From: Lentimicrobium sp.
Lineage (GTDB): Bacteria > Bacteroidota > Bacteroidia > Bacteroidales > Lentimicrobiaceae
DNA: 51,020 nt
Direction: 5' to 3'
Assembly: GCA_024709105.1 (NCBI GenBank)
Contig: JANJXJ010000230.1
Span: forward strand, 1-51,020
The notes beneath the pieces are model-generated. The model did no database searches, was not told the DNA's origin, and was given only the letters and a program-made list of their open reading frames with translations. Shown piece by piece: positions 1-9,859 of this stretch (position 1 is its first letter; each line of letters opens with the position of its first letter). The translations under genes were made by a program, and so were the position numbers.

Positions 1-11
1 AACCTACGCTT

Positions 12-220
12 AGTGGAATTTGTAATTCCGCTCCTGCTATTAACCTTACGCTGAGCGGAATTTGTAATTCCGCTCACTGAAATTAACCTTTATTACTTCA
101 TCTTATTTGTGCCGGACTAAAATTTCTTTAAAACAAGAAGACCTAACAAGTTGGAAGAAAACTTGTTAGGTCAACCTTGATTAAAAGGAGGTTATTAAGC
201 GGAATTGCAAATTCCGCTTA
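12..220. repeat. Cluster of AT/GC palindromes built on AGCGGAATT..AATTCCGCT
   Basis: Three near-identical palindromes lie at 12-32, 54-74 and 196-220, with a half copy at 231-240. The one at 196-220 has perfect 11-base arms (TAAGCGGAATT / AATTCCGCTTA) around 3 bases. The first two share the core GGAATTTGTAATTCC and are 42 bases apart with similar flanks. A partial copy (AGCGGAATTTG) recurs near 49136. They lie downstream of the DPP III gene and could act as transcript ends or be a dispersed REP-like family. No gene is seen in 1-264. Confidence 0.7.
140..172. repeat. 11-bp perfect inverted repeat (stem-loop)
   Basis: GACCTAACAAG at 140-150 and CTTGTTAGGTC at 162-172 are exact reverse complements separated by 11 bases. 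There is no T-run on the minus-strand side, so this is not a classical terminator for the gene ending at 265. It may be a dispersed palindrome or a weak transcript end. Confidence 0.6.
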
Positions 221-264
221 GCCGGGAGCTAAATTCCGCTTTGCCGGGTTAATGTTTGTCTGTA

Positions 265-2319
265 TTAGTTGAAAGCAGGCAGGAAGGAATGGTTCTTTGA
301 ATAATCCATCATCTGTCCTGTGTAATCATCGGGATATTCTACTTTAACATCCACGATTTTGCCGTTTTGGGTAACAGGAACAAAAACAGGATTTATAAAA
401 CCACCGTATGGCGCCAGATTAAGTTTTGAGAATCTTGCAAGAATTTCACTATGCAGTTTCTGATCAACCTGAACTGCGTACTTTTCAATAAGATCGCGTC
501 CGGCAGTATAATCACCTTCTGACTTAATCCTTTGAATCTCTGAAAGCATTTTGCCGAACAATTCCCTGAGCGCCTCATAATCATTTACTTTAACGTATGT
601 TTTACCATCACGTTCAAATTTTTCAATTACATTTTTGTCTTTGCCCAGATCATAACTCCAGGCTGCAATCAACTGACGGCACCGCATATGAGCCTGTTCT
701 ATGGTTTTGCCGGGTTCAATACGGGTGAGCTGGGTAAGCATTCCGTTGCGGATGTAGCTGTTGTATTCGGCTTTGTAAACACCTTCGTTGTCATACAACC
801 CGAGTTCCATCATTTTCGGGTCAGCAATGTAATACAATGCAAAAAGATCGGCGCGGGCTTCTTCGAGCGGAGATCCATAGTTTTTGAGTTCGTCGCCCCG
901 GGTACCCGGCAACAGCTGGCCTGATCCGTGACCCAGACATTCATGCAAATCGGTATGCAGGTTGGAGGCCAGGCTGCCAAAATTCTTTGCGAGTTCAATT
1001 TCTTCGGGCGAAGCAGCAAATTCCTCAATCATTCCATTGCCAATCGCAGCCTGATCATAAGCATAGGTAATATTTTCAATGGTTACCGATTTTGAACCAT
1101 GTTCTTTTCTTATCCAGTCGGCATTGGGCAGATTAATACCAATGGGTGTTGAAGGATAACAATCGCCACCCAGCTGAGCAGCAGTGATTACCTTAGCCGA
1201 AACACCTTTTACTTCAGGCTTTTTAAATCGTGTATCAACAGGTGAATGATCTTCAAACCATTGAGCGTTGGCACTGATGGTTTCAGCTCTTTGTGTAGCC
1301 TTGATATCCTTAAAATTCACCACACTTTCCCAGGTGGCTTTTAAACCCATGGGATCTCCATAATTTTCAATAAAACCATTCACAAAATCAATGTGTGAAT
1401 CCAGATCCTGCACCCAGAGTACATTATATTCGTCCCAGATACTTAAATCTCCGGTTTCGTAATATTTTACCAAAGCTTCGATTACCGCTTTCTGATGACT
1501 GTTTTCGGCAACTCCGGCAGCCTTTTTCAGCCAGTAAACAACCTGTTCAATGGCCTGAGAATACAAACCACCAAGTTTGTAAACCTCCTCAGCAACAACA
1601 CCATTGCGCTTTACCAATTTGCTGTTCAGCCCGAAAGAAACCAGGGTATCAGCACCGGCTTTCACCGCCTGATCCTTTAGGTTTTTGTAAAACAACTCAG
1701 CTTCCTGCTCGGTGACTCCTTCATAAAAATTACACGCCGAATTGAGCAGCAGATCTTTTCCGGCCTCCTGACTTACTGCCTTGGGCGCAATATTGGGATC
1801 AAAAATTACAGGCACTATTTCTGCAATAAATGATTCCAGATCCTGTCCCTCGCGCAGAGGAAAACTGCCACCGGTTGTTTCGCGCATCAATGATTCAAAA
1901 TAGGCCGGGGTGATTTCAGGGAAAAATTTATCTTTGGAGTAATGGTGATGAATTCCGTTGCTGAACCACACCCTTTTGGTATAAACCATAAACTTCTTAA
2001 ATTCGTCACTCTCGCGGTTGCCCTTATAATTTTCGGCAATGTTCTCCAGCGTGCGGCGGATGGCAAGATTGTATTTGTAATTCTGGTCAAACAGAATGTC
2101 GCGCCCGGCCAGTGCAGCCTGACTCAGGTAATAAACCAATTCTTTTTGCTGAAGGGTTAATTCATCGAAGCCAGGCACCTGATATCGCATGATCTTAAGG
2201 TCGGCAAATTGTTCGAGCAGAAATTTGAATTCCTGCTGAGGTTCTGTTTTCTTTTGTTCCTGATTGCAGGATGCAGTAATTAAACCAATCATAATTAAAA
2301 GTAAGGCAAGTTGTTTCAT
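265..2319 (-). CDS. Dipeptidyl peptidase III (peptidase family M49), lipoprotein
   Basis: Zinc metallopeptidase that removes dipeptides from peptide N-termini. The M49 zinc motif HECLGH is at residues 459-464 and the second motif EEARAD is at about 486-491, the standard spacing for this family. Cys in the third position of HExxGH is also known from Bacteroides thetaiotaomicron DPP III. I chose the ATG at 2319 rather than the longer frame to 2376, because it gives a short positively charged N-terminus, a hydrophobic stretch and a lipobox (LITASC), so the protein is probably a periplasm-facing lipoprotein. At 684 residues it has normal length. It is followed only by palindromic repeats and is separated from the metal-efflux genes upstream by about 200 bases, so it is probably an independent unit. 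Confidence 0.93.
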   Translation of the reverse strand: MKQLALLLIMIGLITASCNQEQKKTEPQQEFKFLLEQFADLKIMRYQVPGFDELTLQQKELVYYLSQAALAGRDILFDQNYKYNLAIRRTLENIAENYKGNRESDEFKKFMVYTKRVWFSNGIHHHYSKDKFFPEITPAYFESLMRETTGGSFPLREGQDLESFIAEIVPVIFDPNIAPKAVSQEAGKDLLLNSACNFYEGVTEQEAELFYKNLKDQAVKAGADTLVSFGLNSKLVKRNGVVAEEVYKLGGLYSQAIEQVVYWLKKAAGVAENSHQKAVIEALVKYYETGDLSIWDEYNVLWVQDLDSHIDFVNGFIENYGDPMGLKATWESVVNFKDIKATQRAETISANAQWFEDHSPVDTRFKKPEVKGVSAKVITAAQLGGDCYPSTPIGINLPNADWIRKEHGSKSVTIENITYAYDQAAIGNGMIEEFAASPEEIELAKNFGSLASNLHTDLHECLGHGSGQLLPGTRGDELKNYGSPLEEARADLFALYYIADPKMMELGLYDNEGVYKAEYNSYIRNGMLTQLTRIEPGKTIEQAHMRCRQLIAAWSYDLGKDKNVIEKFERDGKTYVKVNDYEALRELFGKMLSEIQRIKSEGDYTAGRDLIEKYAVQVDQKLHSEILARFSKLNLAPYGGFINPVFVPVTQNGKIVDVKVEYPDDYTGQMMDYSKNHSFLPAFN

Positions 2320-2529
2320 AAACATTAAAAAGTTAAGTGGGTTCACTTGTAGTGGAAGAAGCCTGGGTTGATTCACATAAAATCAACTGCAATATTATGA
2401 AGTTTATGAAAAAACATAACCACAGATTTCAAAAAAATCTGCCAAGGCTCAGTGAATATTTCTCTATCGGAGAAACTCAGCTGAGCATTTCAAGAAGAAA
2501 AAGAAGGATTGTCAGTTTATTCAAAAAAG

Positions 2530-3684
2530 TTATTCTTCTTCCTTGATAAGCTGAAAAGCACCTTTGGTGAGAAATTTTGTTTCCCGCGGGAAGATATGAG
2601 CGTTCAGTATCTCAGTATATCCACCGGCAGTTTGCCCGGTCTGTACTTCAGTTTTTTGAAGAATAAATTTTGAAGAGTCTTTTTCAAGAAGACTCAAAAC
2701 ATAAAATTTTCCGTCAATTTCTACCAAAGAACTTTCAGGCAATGAATTTGCGCTGGATACATCAGACAATATGTCGGCGTTGACAAACATCCCGGGTAAA
2801 ATCTGAATCTCAGTGTTTTCGTCAAGCGAAGCAGTAATGAGTACAGTTCGTTTTTGAGGGTCAATCTGACTGCCCAGGTGAGTAATTTTCCCGGTAAAAA
2901 CTGCTTTTGGGTTGCCTGTCGGAGTGAATTTCACAGGCCGGCCGATTTTCAGCAAGGGAAAATCCTGTTCAAAAACCTCAATTCTGGCAATAAACGAGCC
3001 ATTTGCAATCAGCTCAACAGCCAGATCTTCCGGATTAACCCATTGGCCCGCCTGTATCATTATCTTTGAGATTTTACCGGAAAACGGGGCTTTTATTTCC
3101 AGCACTGAACTCATATTTGCTGCTGAGAGTTGTTCCGGACTCATCTTCATCAGCTTCAGTTTTTCGCTCAGGCTATTCAGAACTGCCTCAACTGCAAGAT
3201 AATCAGATTCAGCCTGCAACAGTTCACGCTGAGAGGCCGTATTATCGCCAGCCAGAGTTTTCATTCTTTCGTAAGCAGCTTTCAGGTTTTTGCTTTGGGC
3301 AGAAGTTTCAAGATACTCCCGCTGCAAATCAATAAAACCGGGATTGTGAAGCGTGAATAACACCTCGCCCTGCCTTACATTCTGACCTGTTATTATGTTT
3401 ATCTGATCTGCCCTTCCGCTGAAGTAAGTACCCACATAGGTCCTTTTTCCTTCGGGCACATCCAGGTATCCTGAAGCTCTTATATGATGATGAAACATGG
3501 AATTATTCATAGTATCCAGCTTCATTTCAGAAGAATTAAACTGCTCTGAACTAAGGATAATATAAGATGAAGAATCGGCCAGCGCTGATTCTGCTTCAGG
3601 AGTGGGCCCCTTGCAGGACGAATTAAATAGTACAAATCCAGCTGCTACAAGCGAAACAACCAATCTTTTAACACAAAACTTCAT
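2530..3684 (-). CDS. RND efflux periplasmic adaptor (HlyD/CusB family), lipoprotein
   Basis: Membrane fusion protein expected to bridge the inner-membrane RND pump to its outer-membrane channel. The N-terminus has a signal peptide and lipobox (LFNSSC). A first half-lipoyl/barrel segment with GRADQINIITGQNV, a coiled coil (QREYLETSAQSKNLKAAYER region), a second lipoyl half (IKAPFSGKISKIMIQAG) and a beta-barrel (VKFTPTGNPKAVFTGKI) follow in the usual order. The start at 3684 is preferred over 3726 because it leaves a normal signal peptide. It is the last gene of the metal-efflux run, 61 bases after the RND gene. No His-rich or Met-rich metal-binding tail is visible, so the adaptor itself does not show metal specificity. 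Confidence 0.92.
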   Translation of the reverse strand: MKFCVKRLVVSLVAAGFVLFNSSCKGPTPEAESALADSSSYIILSSEQFNSSEMKLDTMNNSMFHHHIRASGYLDVPEGKRTYVGTYFSGRADQINIITGQNVRQGEVLFTLHNPGFIDLQREYLETSAQSKNLKAAYERMKTLAGDNTASQRELLQAESDYLAVEAVLNSLSEKLKLMKMSPEQLSAANMSSVLEIKAPFSGKISKIMIQAGQWVNPEDLAVELIANGSFIARIEVFEQDFPLLKIGRPVKFTPTGNPKAVFTGKITHLGSQIDPQKRTVLITASLDENTEIQILPGMFVNADILSDVSSANSLPESSLVEIDGKFYVLSLLEKDSSKFILQKTEVQTGQTAGGYTEILNAHIFPRETKFLTKGAFQLIKEEE

Positions 3685-3745
3685 TAATTTTAAAATTATG
3701 GTTCCGGGGAACAAAAATATTTTCATAGTGCTGTTTTTTTATGAA

Positions 3746-6700
3746 CTACAAACTCAGGTGATTGATTTCAAGGATTAATAGACGGTACTGATGCTGAGCA
3801 TGCAGATGATCCTGCTGTATCTGTGCCGCCTGCGAAAGTGAATTCAGATATTGCATCATGCCAATTTCACCGGCTTTGAATGATTTTTCAGCAGCATCGG
3901 CAATTCCGCTTCCCAGGGCACTGCCTTCGGATTGATAATAGTCCAGCGACTGTCTGGCAGCGGCAATTTCTGTTATGAGACTTGTATACTTACTCTTCAG
4001 GTTTTTAAGCATGAGGCGGTTTTGCTCATCAGCCATCTGAATCTGAATTGACTTATATTTTACCGCAGCCGACCTGGCCGGAAACCAAACAGGAATACCA
4101 AGGCCTGCCTGAAAACCGTTGTAGCGCTGCTGATTCACTCCATTATCCCTGCCTGTAAAGTATTCCAGATGTATATCAGGGAATGCTGCTGAGCGCTCAG
4201 CCTTAAAACTTTGTCTGGCCTTGTCTGTTTGAAAACCGGCCAAATCCCTGTAGTTTCTGAAAGAAGTATCTGCATTCAATACAACGTACTTTTCAAAAGC
4301 CGCCCGATCGGGAATTTTATTTACAAGTGTGTCGCCCGTAATGATCTGCAGCTGCTGCAGCGCTTCATTCAACCGGGTTTTTGCATTTGCCAGACTCACA
4401 TTTACCTCTCTGTATCTCGCCCTGGCGGTAAGCTGATCGAGCGCTGCGGTTTCGCCGGAGGTAAACCTGCGTTCTGCCGATGAGGCCATTTGACCATACA
4501 AGCTGTCGAGCTTTGTATACAAGTCAACCAGCGAGAGTGCATACATCCATTCGGCATAAGCCCGCAGCACTGTGTGCTGAAGCTGATTTTTCCGGAAACC
4601 TGCCTCCCACTCCCTTATTTTCAATTCGGAACCTGCTTCGGCTCTTCTGGCAGCATAAACCCCGGGAAAACTAAGTGATTGCTGAATGCCCCAGATTTTA
4701 AGGGGTTGTCCGCTTTCAGCAATATTATTCTCGTCAAAGTTGTAATAAACTACAGTGTTTTCAGGATTAAATGCCTGCACTTTAAGTTTGCGGGCTGCTT
4801 CAGTTTCAAGTTCGGCCATCTTTACCGCAGGATCAGCCATCATAGCCCTGGTGATTAATGAATCGGGGCTGACTTTAACATGCTGAGCCTGAGCCTTAGA
4901 AACTGAAAATAGTACCAGAATTGGCAGTATCACAGAAATGATTGTACCTTTTTTACGCAGATTCCTGCGTATGCTGCGGGTCTCAAACACATAATAGAGC
5001 ACAGGAAGTACAATCATTGTAAGTAAAGTAGCAGTAATCAGTCCGCCCACCACCACGGTAGCCAGAGGCCTTTGAACCTCTGCACCCGCAGAAGATGAAA
5101 CAGCCATGGGTAAAAATCCCATAGCAGCGGCTGCGGCTGTAAGTAAAACAGGCCTTAATCTTTCTGAAGTGCCTCTCAAAATCAATTCTCTGATGTTTGT
5201 GATTCCCTGATGCCGCAATTCCTTAAAATGTTCGATCAGTACTATACCGTTAAGCACTGCAATTCCAAACAAAGCAATAAAACCGACACCAGCCGAAATG
5301 CTGAATGGCATTCCTCTGAGCCACAACAGCAAGATGCCACCTACTGCCGAAAGCGGAATGGCTGTGTATACCATAAATGCCTCGCGCAGCGATCCAAAGG
5401 CAAGATGCAGAAGTGTGAATATCAGCAGCAAAGCGATGGGAACGGCAATCATCAGACGGTTGCGGGCACTGCGCAGGTTTTGAAACTGACCTCCGTATTC
5501 GATATAGTATCCGGGAGGCAGGTCAATATTCGTTTCAATTATCTTTTTAACATCCCCAACTACCGATTCAAGGTCGCGGTTTCTCACATTTACCCCCACC
5601 ACTACCCTGCGGCGGGTATTGTCGCGCGATATCTTTGCCGGGCCCTTGCTGTAACTAATTTCAGCCAGCTCACTCAATGGGACCTGTCCTCCCTGAGGCA
5701 ATGAAACCCAGGCATTGCGGATGTGTTCTATTTCGCCCCTGAAGGCAGTATCGTACCTGATAACCAGATCGAAACGCTTTTCACCTTCAAAAATTTCACC
5801 TGCCTTAAAACCGGCAAATGCCATAGAAACCACCCGGTTCACCTCATCAACACTCAATCCGTAAACACCTAATTTCTCGCGGTTATACTTAATGTTCATT
5901 TCAGGAAGGCCTGCCGTTTTCTCAACAATAATATCCGATGCTCCGTCAACATTATCAATCAGTGACTTGATGCGCAAAGCCGTTTTATTGAGGTAATCCA
6001 GGTCTTCGCCAAAAATTTTAATAGCTACATCGGCTCTGGTTCCTGTTATCAATTCGTTGAAGCGCATTTCAATGGGTTGTGTAAACTCATAATCAATTCC
6101 GGGAATGATCAAAAGAGCTTCTTTAAACTTATCGGCCAGCTCGTCTTTCGTTTTTGCCGTTACCCATTCTTTTCTGGGTTTAAGTGTAATGATTATATCA
6201 CTTTCTTCCATTGACATGGGATCGGTCGGTACTTCGGCAGCGCCAATGCGGCTTACTACCTGATCTACTTCGGGAAATGTTTTGAGAATCTGTTCAATGC
6301 GGGTGGTTAGTTCAATGGTATTGCTCAGCGTTGTACCAGTTTTGAATACAGGTTGTATTACAAAATCGCCTTCATCGAGGGTGGGTACAAATTCGCCTCC
6401 CATTCTGGAAAAGATAAAAAGACTGCCACTGAGCAGCACAACAGCAATCAGGAGCACCATCTTTTTATGATCAAGTGCCCAGGTTATGGATGGGCGATAA
6501 GCCCGGTTAAGTAAATCAAGTAATCTGGTGCTGATGTTTTTCTTAGATTCAGCAGGCTTCAGAAAAAGGGAAGATACCACCGGAACATAAGTAAAGCCAA
6601 GAATCATGGTACCCAGCAATGCAAATGTAAATACCTGAGCCATCGGCCTGAACATCTTACCCTCAATCCCTGAAAGTGAAAGAATGGGAATAAATACAAT

Positions 6701-8083
6701 GATGATGATCAATTGCCCGAAAATGGCTGAACGGGTTAGTTTGCGGGTACCTTCCAAAGTTATCGCATCAATCCTGAGCTGCTTGTCTTTTCCCTGAAGC
6801 AGAGCCAGCTCTTTGCTGCTTTGCGAAATCTGATAAGCTATAAATTCAACTATGATCACCGCGCCATCTATAATAATTCCAAAGTCAATGGCGCCCAGGC
6901 TCATCAGGTTTGCATCTACATTAAAGAAATACATCATCGAAAGGGCAAACAGCAGGCTTAAAGGAATCACCGATGCAATAACAAGCCCTGAGCGCATATT
7001 TCCGAGCAACAGCACAACCACAAAAATCACGATCAAACAGCCGAGTATAAGGTTTTCGGCAATGGTAAAGGTGGTTTTTCCGATCAGCGCGCTGCGTTCG
7101 AGGAATCCATTAATATGTATTCCATCGGGCAAACTGCCTGAAACTTCTTCCACTCTTTTTTTAACATCGGCAATCACCTGGCTCGAATTGGCGCCTTTGA
7201 GCATCATTACCTGACCCAGCACCTTTTCGCCCTCTCCGTTAGCAGTGATTGACCCAAAGCGGGTGGCATATCCTTCCTGGACTGTTGCCACATCGCTGAT
7301 GCGGATATTTGCACTTCCGCGCCGGGCAACCACAACTGATGCCAGTTCGCTTGTATTTCCGATTAATCCTTCGCTGCGAATAAAATATGACTGGCTTGTT
7401 TTTTCAATGTATCCTCCACCTACAATGCTGTTGTTCATTTCCAGGGCACGGTATACCTCTTCAATGGTGAGATTCAGCGCCCTGAGCTTTTCAGGATTGA
7501 TGGCCACTTCAAATTGTCTTAAATAACCGCCCCAGGTATTTACTTCAACCACACCCGAAATACCCGACAATTGCCTTCTGACAATCCAATCCTGTATGGT
7601 GCGCAGGTCCATGGTGCTGTATTGCCCCTGGTGCGCAGAATCCACTTCGATGATGTACTGGTAAATCTCTCCCAGACCCGTAGAAATCGGCCCCATAAAA
7701 GGAGTGCCAAAACCTTCGGGAATATTTTCCATGGCCGATTGTATGCGCTCGGCAATCAGCTGACGCGGCAGATAGGTCCCCATGTTGTCTTCAAAAACAA
7801 TGGTAACTACCGAAAGTCCAAACTTTGAAACCGATCTTATTTCGACCAGACCGGGCAGATTTGCCATTTCGAGCTCCACCGGATAGGTAATAAATCGCTC
7901 AACATCAAGGGTTGATAAGTTGCGCGATGTTGTAATTACCTGCACCTGATTGTTGGTAACATCCGGCACTGCCCCGATGGGAATATTCAGCAGTGCAAAT
8001 ATTCCAAACCCCGCCATGGTGGCGGTGGCCAGAAGTACAATGAGCTTGTTTTTTAAACTGGATTCAACTATTTTATTTATCAT
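3746..8083 (-). CDS. CzcA-type heavy-metal RND pump fused to a TolC-like outer-membrane factor
   Basis: 1445 residues: a full HME-RND pump (about 1-1040) joined to an outer-membrane efflux domain (about 1068-1445). The fourth transmembrane segment carries D400-F-G-x3-D406-G-A with E413, the pattern of divalent-cation pumps (Zn/Co/Cd/Ni) rather than the Cu/Ag branch. The CusA methionine-site region also reads FVIQP instead of containing Met. The downstream part has the helical hairpins and GIPVWFPARSAAV motif of TolC-like factors. Between the two lies a hydrophobic segment ending AQAQ at about 1044-1067 that resembles a signal peptide. Such fusions are known in Bacteroidota. The gene follows the CDF transporter by 52 bases and precedes the adaptor, so pump, channel and adaptor come from two genes. 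Confidence 0.94.
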   Translation of the reverse strand: MINKIVESSLKNKLIVLLATATMAGFGIFALLNIPIGAVPDVTNNQVQVITTSRNLSTLDVERFITYPVELEMANLPGLVEIRSVSKFGLSVVTIVFEDNMGTYLPRQLIAERIQSAMENIPEGFGTPFMGPISTGLGEIYQYIIEVDSAHQGQYSTMDLRTIQDWIVRRQLSGISGVVEVNTWGGYLRQFEVAINPEKLRALNLTIEEVYRALEMNNSIVGGGYIEKTSQSYFIRSEGLIGNTSELASVVVARRGSANIRISDVATVQEGYATRFGSITANGEGEKVLGQVMMLKGANSSQVIADVKKRVEEVSGSLPDGIHINGFLERSALIGKTTFTIAENLILGCLIVIFVVVLLLGNMRSGLVIASVIPLSLLFALSMMYFFNVDANLMSLGAIDFGIIIDGAVIIVEFIAYQISQSSKELALLQGKDKQLRIDAITLEGTRKLTRSAIFGQLIIIIVFIPILSLSGIEGKMFRPMAQVFTFALLGTMILGFTYVPVVSSLFLKPAESKKNISTRLLDLLNRAYRPSITWALDHKKMVLLIAVVLLSGSLFIFSRMGGEFVPTLDEGDFVIQPVFKTGTTLSNTIELTTRIEQILKTFPEVDQVVSRIGAAEVPTDPMSMEESDIIITLKPRKEWVTAKTKDELADKFKEALLIIPGIDYEFTQPIEMRFNELITGTRADVAIKIFGEDLDYLNKTALRIKSLIDNVDGASDIIVEKTAGLPEMNIKYNREKLGVYGLSVDEVNRVVSMAFAGFKAGEIFEGEKRFDLVIRYDTAFRGEIEHIRNAWVSLPQGGQVPLSELAEISYSKGPAKISRDNTRRRVVVGVNVRNRDLESVVGDVKKIIETNIDLPPGYYIEYGGQFQNLRSARNRLMIAVPIALLLIFTLLHLAFGSLREAFMVYTAIPLSAVGGILLLWLRGMPFSISAGVGFIALFGIAVLNGIVLIEHFKELRHQGITNIRELILRGTSERLRPVLLTAAAAAMGFLPMAVSSSAGAEVQRPLATVVVGGLITATLLTMIVLPVLYYVFETRSIRRNLRKKGTIISVILPILVLFSVSKAQAQHVKVSPDSLITRAMMADPAVKMAELETEAARKLKVQAFNPENTVVYYNFDENNIAESGQPLKIWGIQQSLSFPGVYAARRAEAGSELKIREWEAGFRKNQLQHTVLRAYAEWMYALSLVDLYTKLDSLYGQMASSAERRFTSGETAALDQLTARARYREVNVSLANAKTRLNEALQQLQIITGDTLVNKIPDRAAFEKYVVLNADTSFRNYRDLAGFQTDKARQSFKAERSAAFPDIHLEYFTGRDNGVNQQRYNGFQAGLGIPVWFPARSAAVKYKSIQIQMADEQNRLMLKNLKSKYTSLITEIAAARQSLDYYQSEGSALGSGIADAAEKSFKAGEIGMMQYLNSLSQAAQIQQDHLHAQHQYRLLILEINHLSL

Positions 8084-8135
8084 ATTTGAACGGTTAAAGA
8101 ACTAAAATTACGCTTTTTCTTTTGCTGGAATTCGG

Positions 8136-9062
8136 TTAATTCTGCATTTTTGAAGGAGACGACTGTTCATTAAATGGCTCAATATGGATACCAGTATGTG
8201 TTTGAGCTCCAAAAGCTACCCTTAATGCCTCTTCAATTCTTGATGCAATCTGGTGTGAATCTTCAACATTTAACTCCTTGTCTACCTTCACATGAACCTC
8301 TATTGCAACTATATTACCGATTTTTCGTGTTTTCAGTTTATGGAAACCCATTACTCCAACGGTATTGGTAATGATGTTAATAATTTCATTTTCTGTTTTT
8401 TCGGGCAGCGAGGTCTCGAGCAGTTCACTTATACTGGGTTTTGCAATTTCCCAGGCAACTTTAGCTATAAAAAAGCTAACTACTATACCTGCAATCGGAT
8501 CCAGAATGCGCCATTTTTCGCCCAGGAATATTGCTCCAGAAATACCAAGTGCTGTCCCAATTGACGAAAATGCATCAGAACGATGATGCCAGGCATTGGC
8601 AACTACAGCCTGACTATCAACCTTTTTACCCACGCCAACTGTATACCAGTATAAAATTTCTTTAACAACAATCGAAACAATTGCAGCAAAAAGCGCAGCT
8701 TTGCCAGGCTGTACCAGTATTTCGCCATTTATTGAACTCAAAATTTTCTGAAATCCTGACCAAAAAATACCGGCAGCTACAATCACCAGCGCAAAGCTTA
8801 TTAGCATAGTCGCGAAGGTTTCATATTTCCCATGACCATATTTATGGTCAGAATCAACCCCTCTGCCTGAGATTCTTATAAATGCCAAAACAATAATATC
8901 TGTTGCAAAATCAGAAAGAGAGTGGACCCCGTCTGCAACCATTGCACCGCTTTTGCTGGTAATCCCGGCAATTATTTTAAAAATAGTTAAGAACAGGTTT
9001 ACAAAAAAACCAACCCAGGTCACCTTTTTGATTTCTCTTGTTCGGGACAATGTTTGTTCCAT
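8136..9062 (-). CDS. Cation diffusion facilitator (CDF) family transporter
   Basis: Proton-coupled exporter of divalent metal ions from the cytoplasm. Six hydrophobic segments are followed by a C-terminal cytoplasmic domain (ETSLPEKTENEI onward) of the FieF/YiiP type. Metal-site residues are visible in TM2 (H47-x3-D51 in ADGVHSLSD) and TM5 (H159-x3-D163 in AWHHRSD). The HKYGHGKYET signature is at about 73-82. A His/Asp site of this kind favours zinc-like ions, though selectivity cannot be fixed from sequence alone. It sits between the b561 cytochrome and the RND pump and would feed periplasmic metal to the RND system. Confidence 0.94.
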   Translation of the reverse strand: MEQTLSRTREIKKVTWVGFFVNLFLTIFKIIAGITSKSGAMVADGVHSLSDFATDIIVLAFIRISGRGVDSDHKYGHGKYETFATMLISFALVIVAAGIFWSGFQKILSSINGEILVQPGKAALFAAIVSIVVKEILYWYTVGVGKKVDSQAVVANAWHHRSDAFSSIGTALGISGAIFLGEKWRILDPIAGIVVSFFIAKVAWEIAKPSISELLETSLPEKTENEIINIITNTVGVMGFHKLKTRKIGNIVAIEVHVKVDKELNVEDSHQIASRIEEALRVAFGAQTHTGIHIEPFNEQSSPSKMQN

Positions 9063-9133
9063 AATGCTTTTCAGGTTTGATTTATCTGGAAATCAGAAAC
9101 TGGTATAAGAAGTATAAAATGCAGGATGATCTT

Positions 9134-9847
9134 TTAATCATCATCATTTTCGGATTGTTCGTGTCCGGTTTTTTCGTTGTGTCTGTCACTGTTACCACTC
9201 AATGGAGGCAGCGAAAATGCCAGAAAAAAAACTATAACTGCCAGGCTTATCCATAAAACACCATAAGTTTTTTGAACAAGATTTGGCCGGGCATCTTCAG
9301 TATCAACTGCTTTATAACCGTTAAAAATTGAGAAAAACGAACCAGATTTGCCATGAATCAATAAATCAGTAAATATCCCGGCCAGGTGAAAAATAACAAG
9401 AACCAGAAAAATATTGGCAAAAACTTCGTGTGCTTCTTCAGGGAAATAAAAACCAGCAGATGTTGTATTTTGTGATTCATTCAAATAAAGTATATAACCG
9501 GATGCCGCAGTTAAAAAACCAACAATCATTATTGCCAGCATTACAACAGATGCCAGAGGATTATGACCAGCATAAATGTTCTGCTTTGAAAAAATTGACT
9601 TTACAAACGCTGTCTGGTTTCTGAGAGAAATCGGGAAATCTCTGAAACGAGAGTACCTTGGACCGATAATACCGTAAAATATTCTCATCACAGCCAGGAC
9701 ACCCACCAGAGCTCCGAATGCAAAATGAAACTGCCTGAAATTATCATTCTCACCCAGCAGATATGCACTAATAAACCCTAAAGCGAGCAGCCAGTGGAAA
9801 GCTCTTGTCGGCCAGGCCCAGATCATTTTCTTTTGTGTGGTAGTCAT
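9134..9847 (-). CDS. Cytochrome b561-type membrane protein
   Basis: Di-haem membrane cytochrome b of the bacterial b561 / hydrogenase-cytb fold. Four to five hydrophobic segments hold candidate haem ligands in TRAFHW, FRQFHFAFG and VIFHLAG. The C-terminal tail (DRHNEKTGHEQSENDDD) is rich in acidic residues and His and probably faces the cytoplasm. It starts 12 bases after the sensor kinase and lies upstream of the CDF gene, so it seems to be part of the metal-response unit. Its role there is not obvious: it could move electrons from the quinone pool to a periplasmic partner. No other redox partner is encoded in this unit. Confidence 0.85.
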   Translation of the reverse strand: MTTTQKKMIWAWPTRAFHWLLALGFISAYLLGENDNFRQFHFAFGALVGVLAVMRIFYGIIGPRYSRFRDFPISLRNQTAFVKSIFSKQNIYAGHNPLASVVMLAIMIVGFLTAASGYILYLNESQNTTSAGFYFPEEAHEVFANIFLVLVIFHLAGIFTDLLIHGKSGSFFSIFNGYKAVDTEDARPNLVQKTYGVLWISLAVIVFFLAFSLPPLSGNSDRHNEKTGHEQSENDDD

Positions 9848-9859
9848 ATATTTTTGTGT

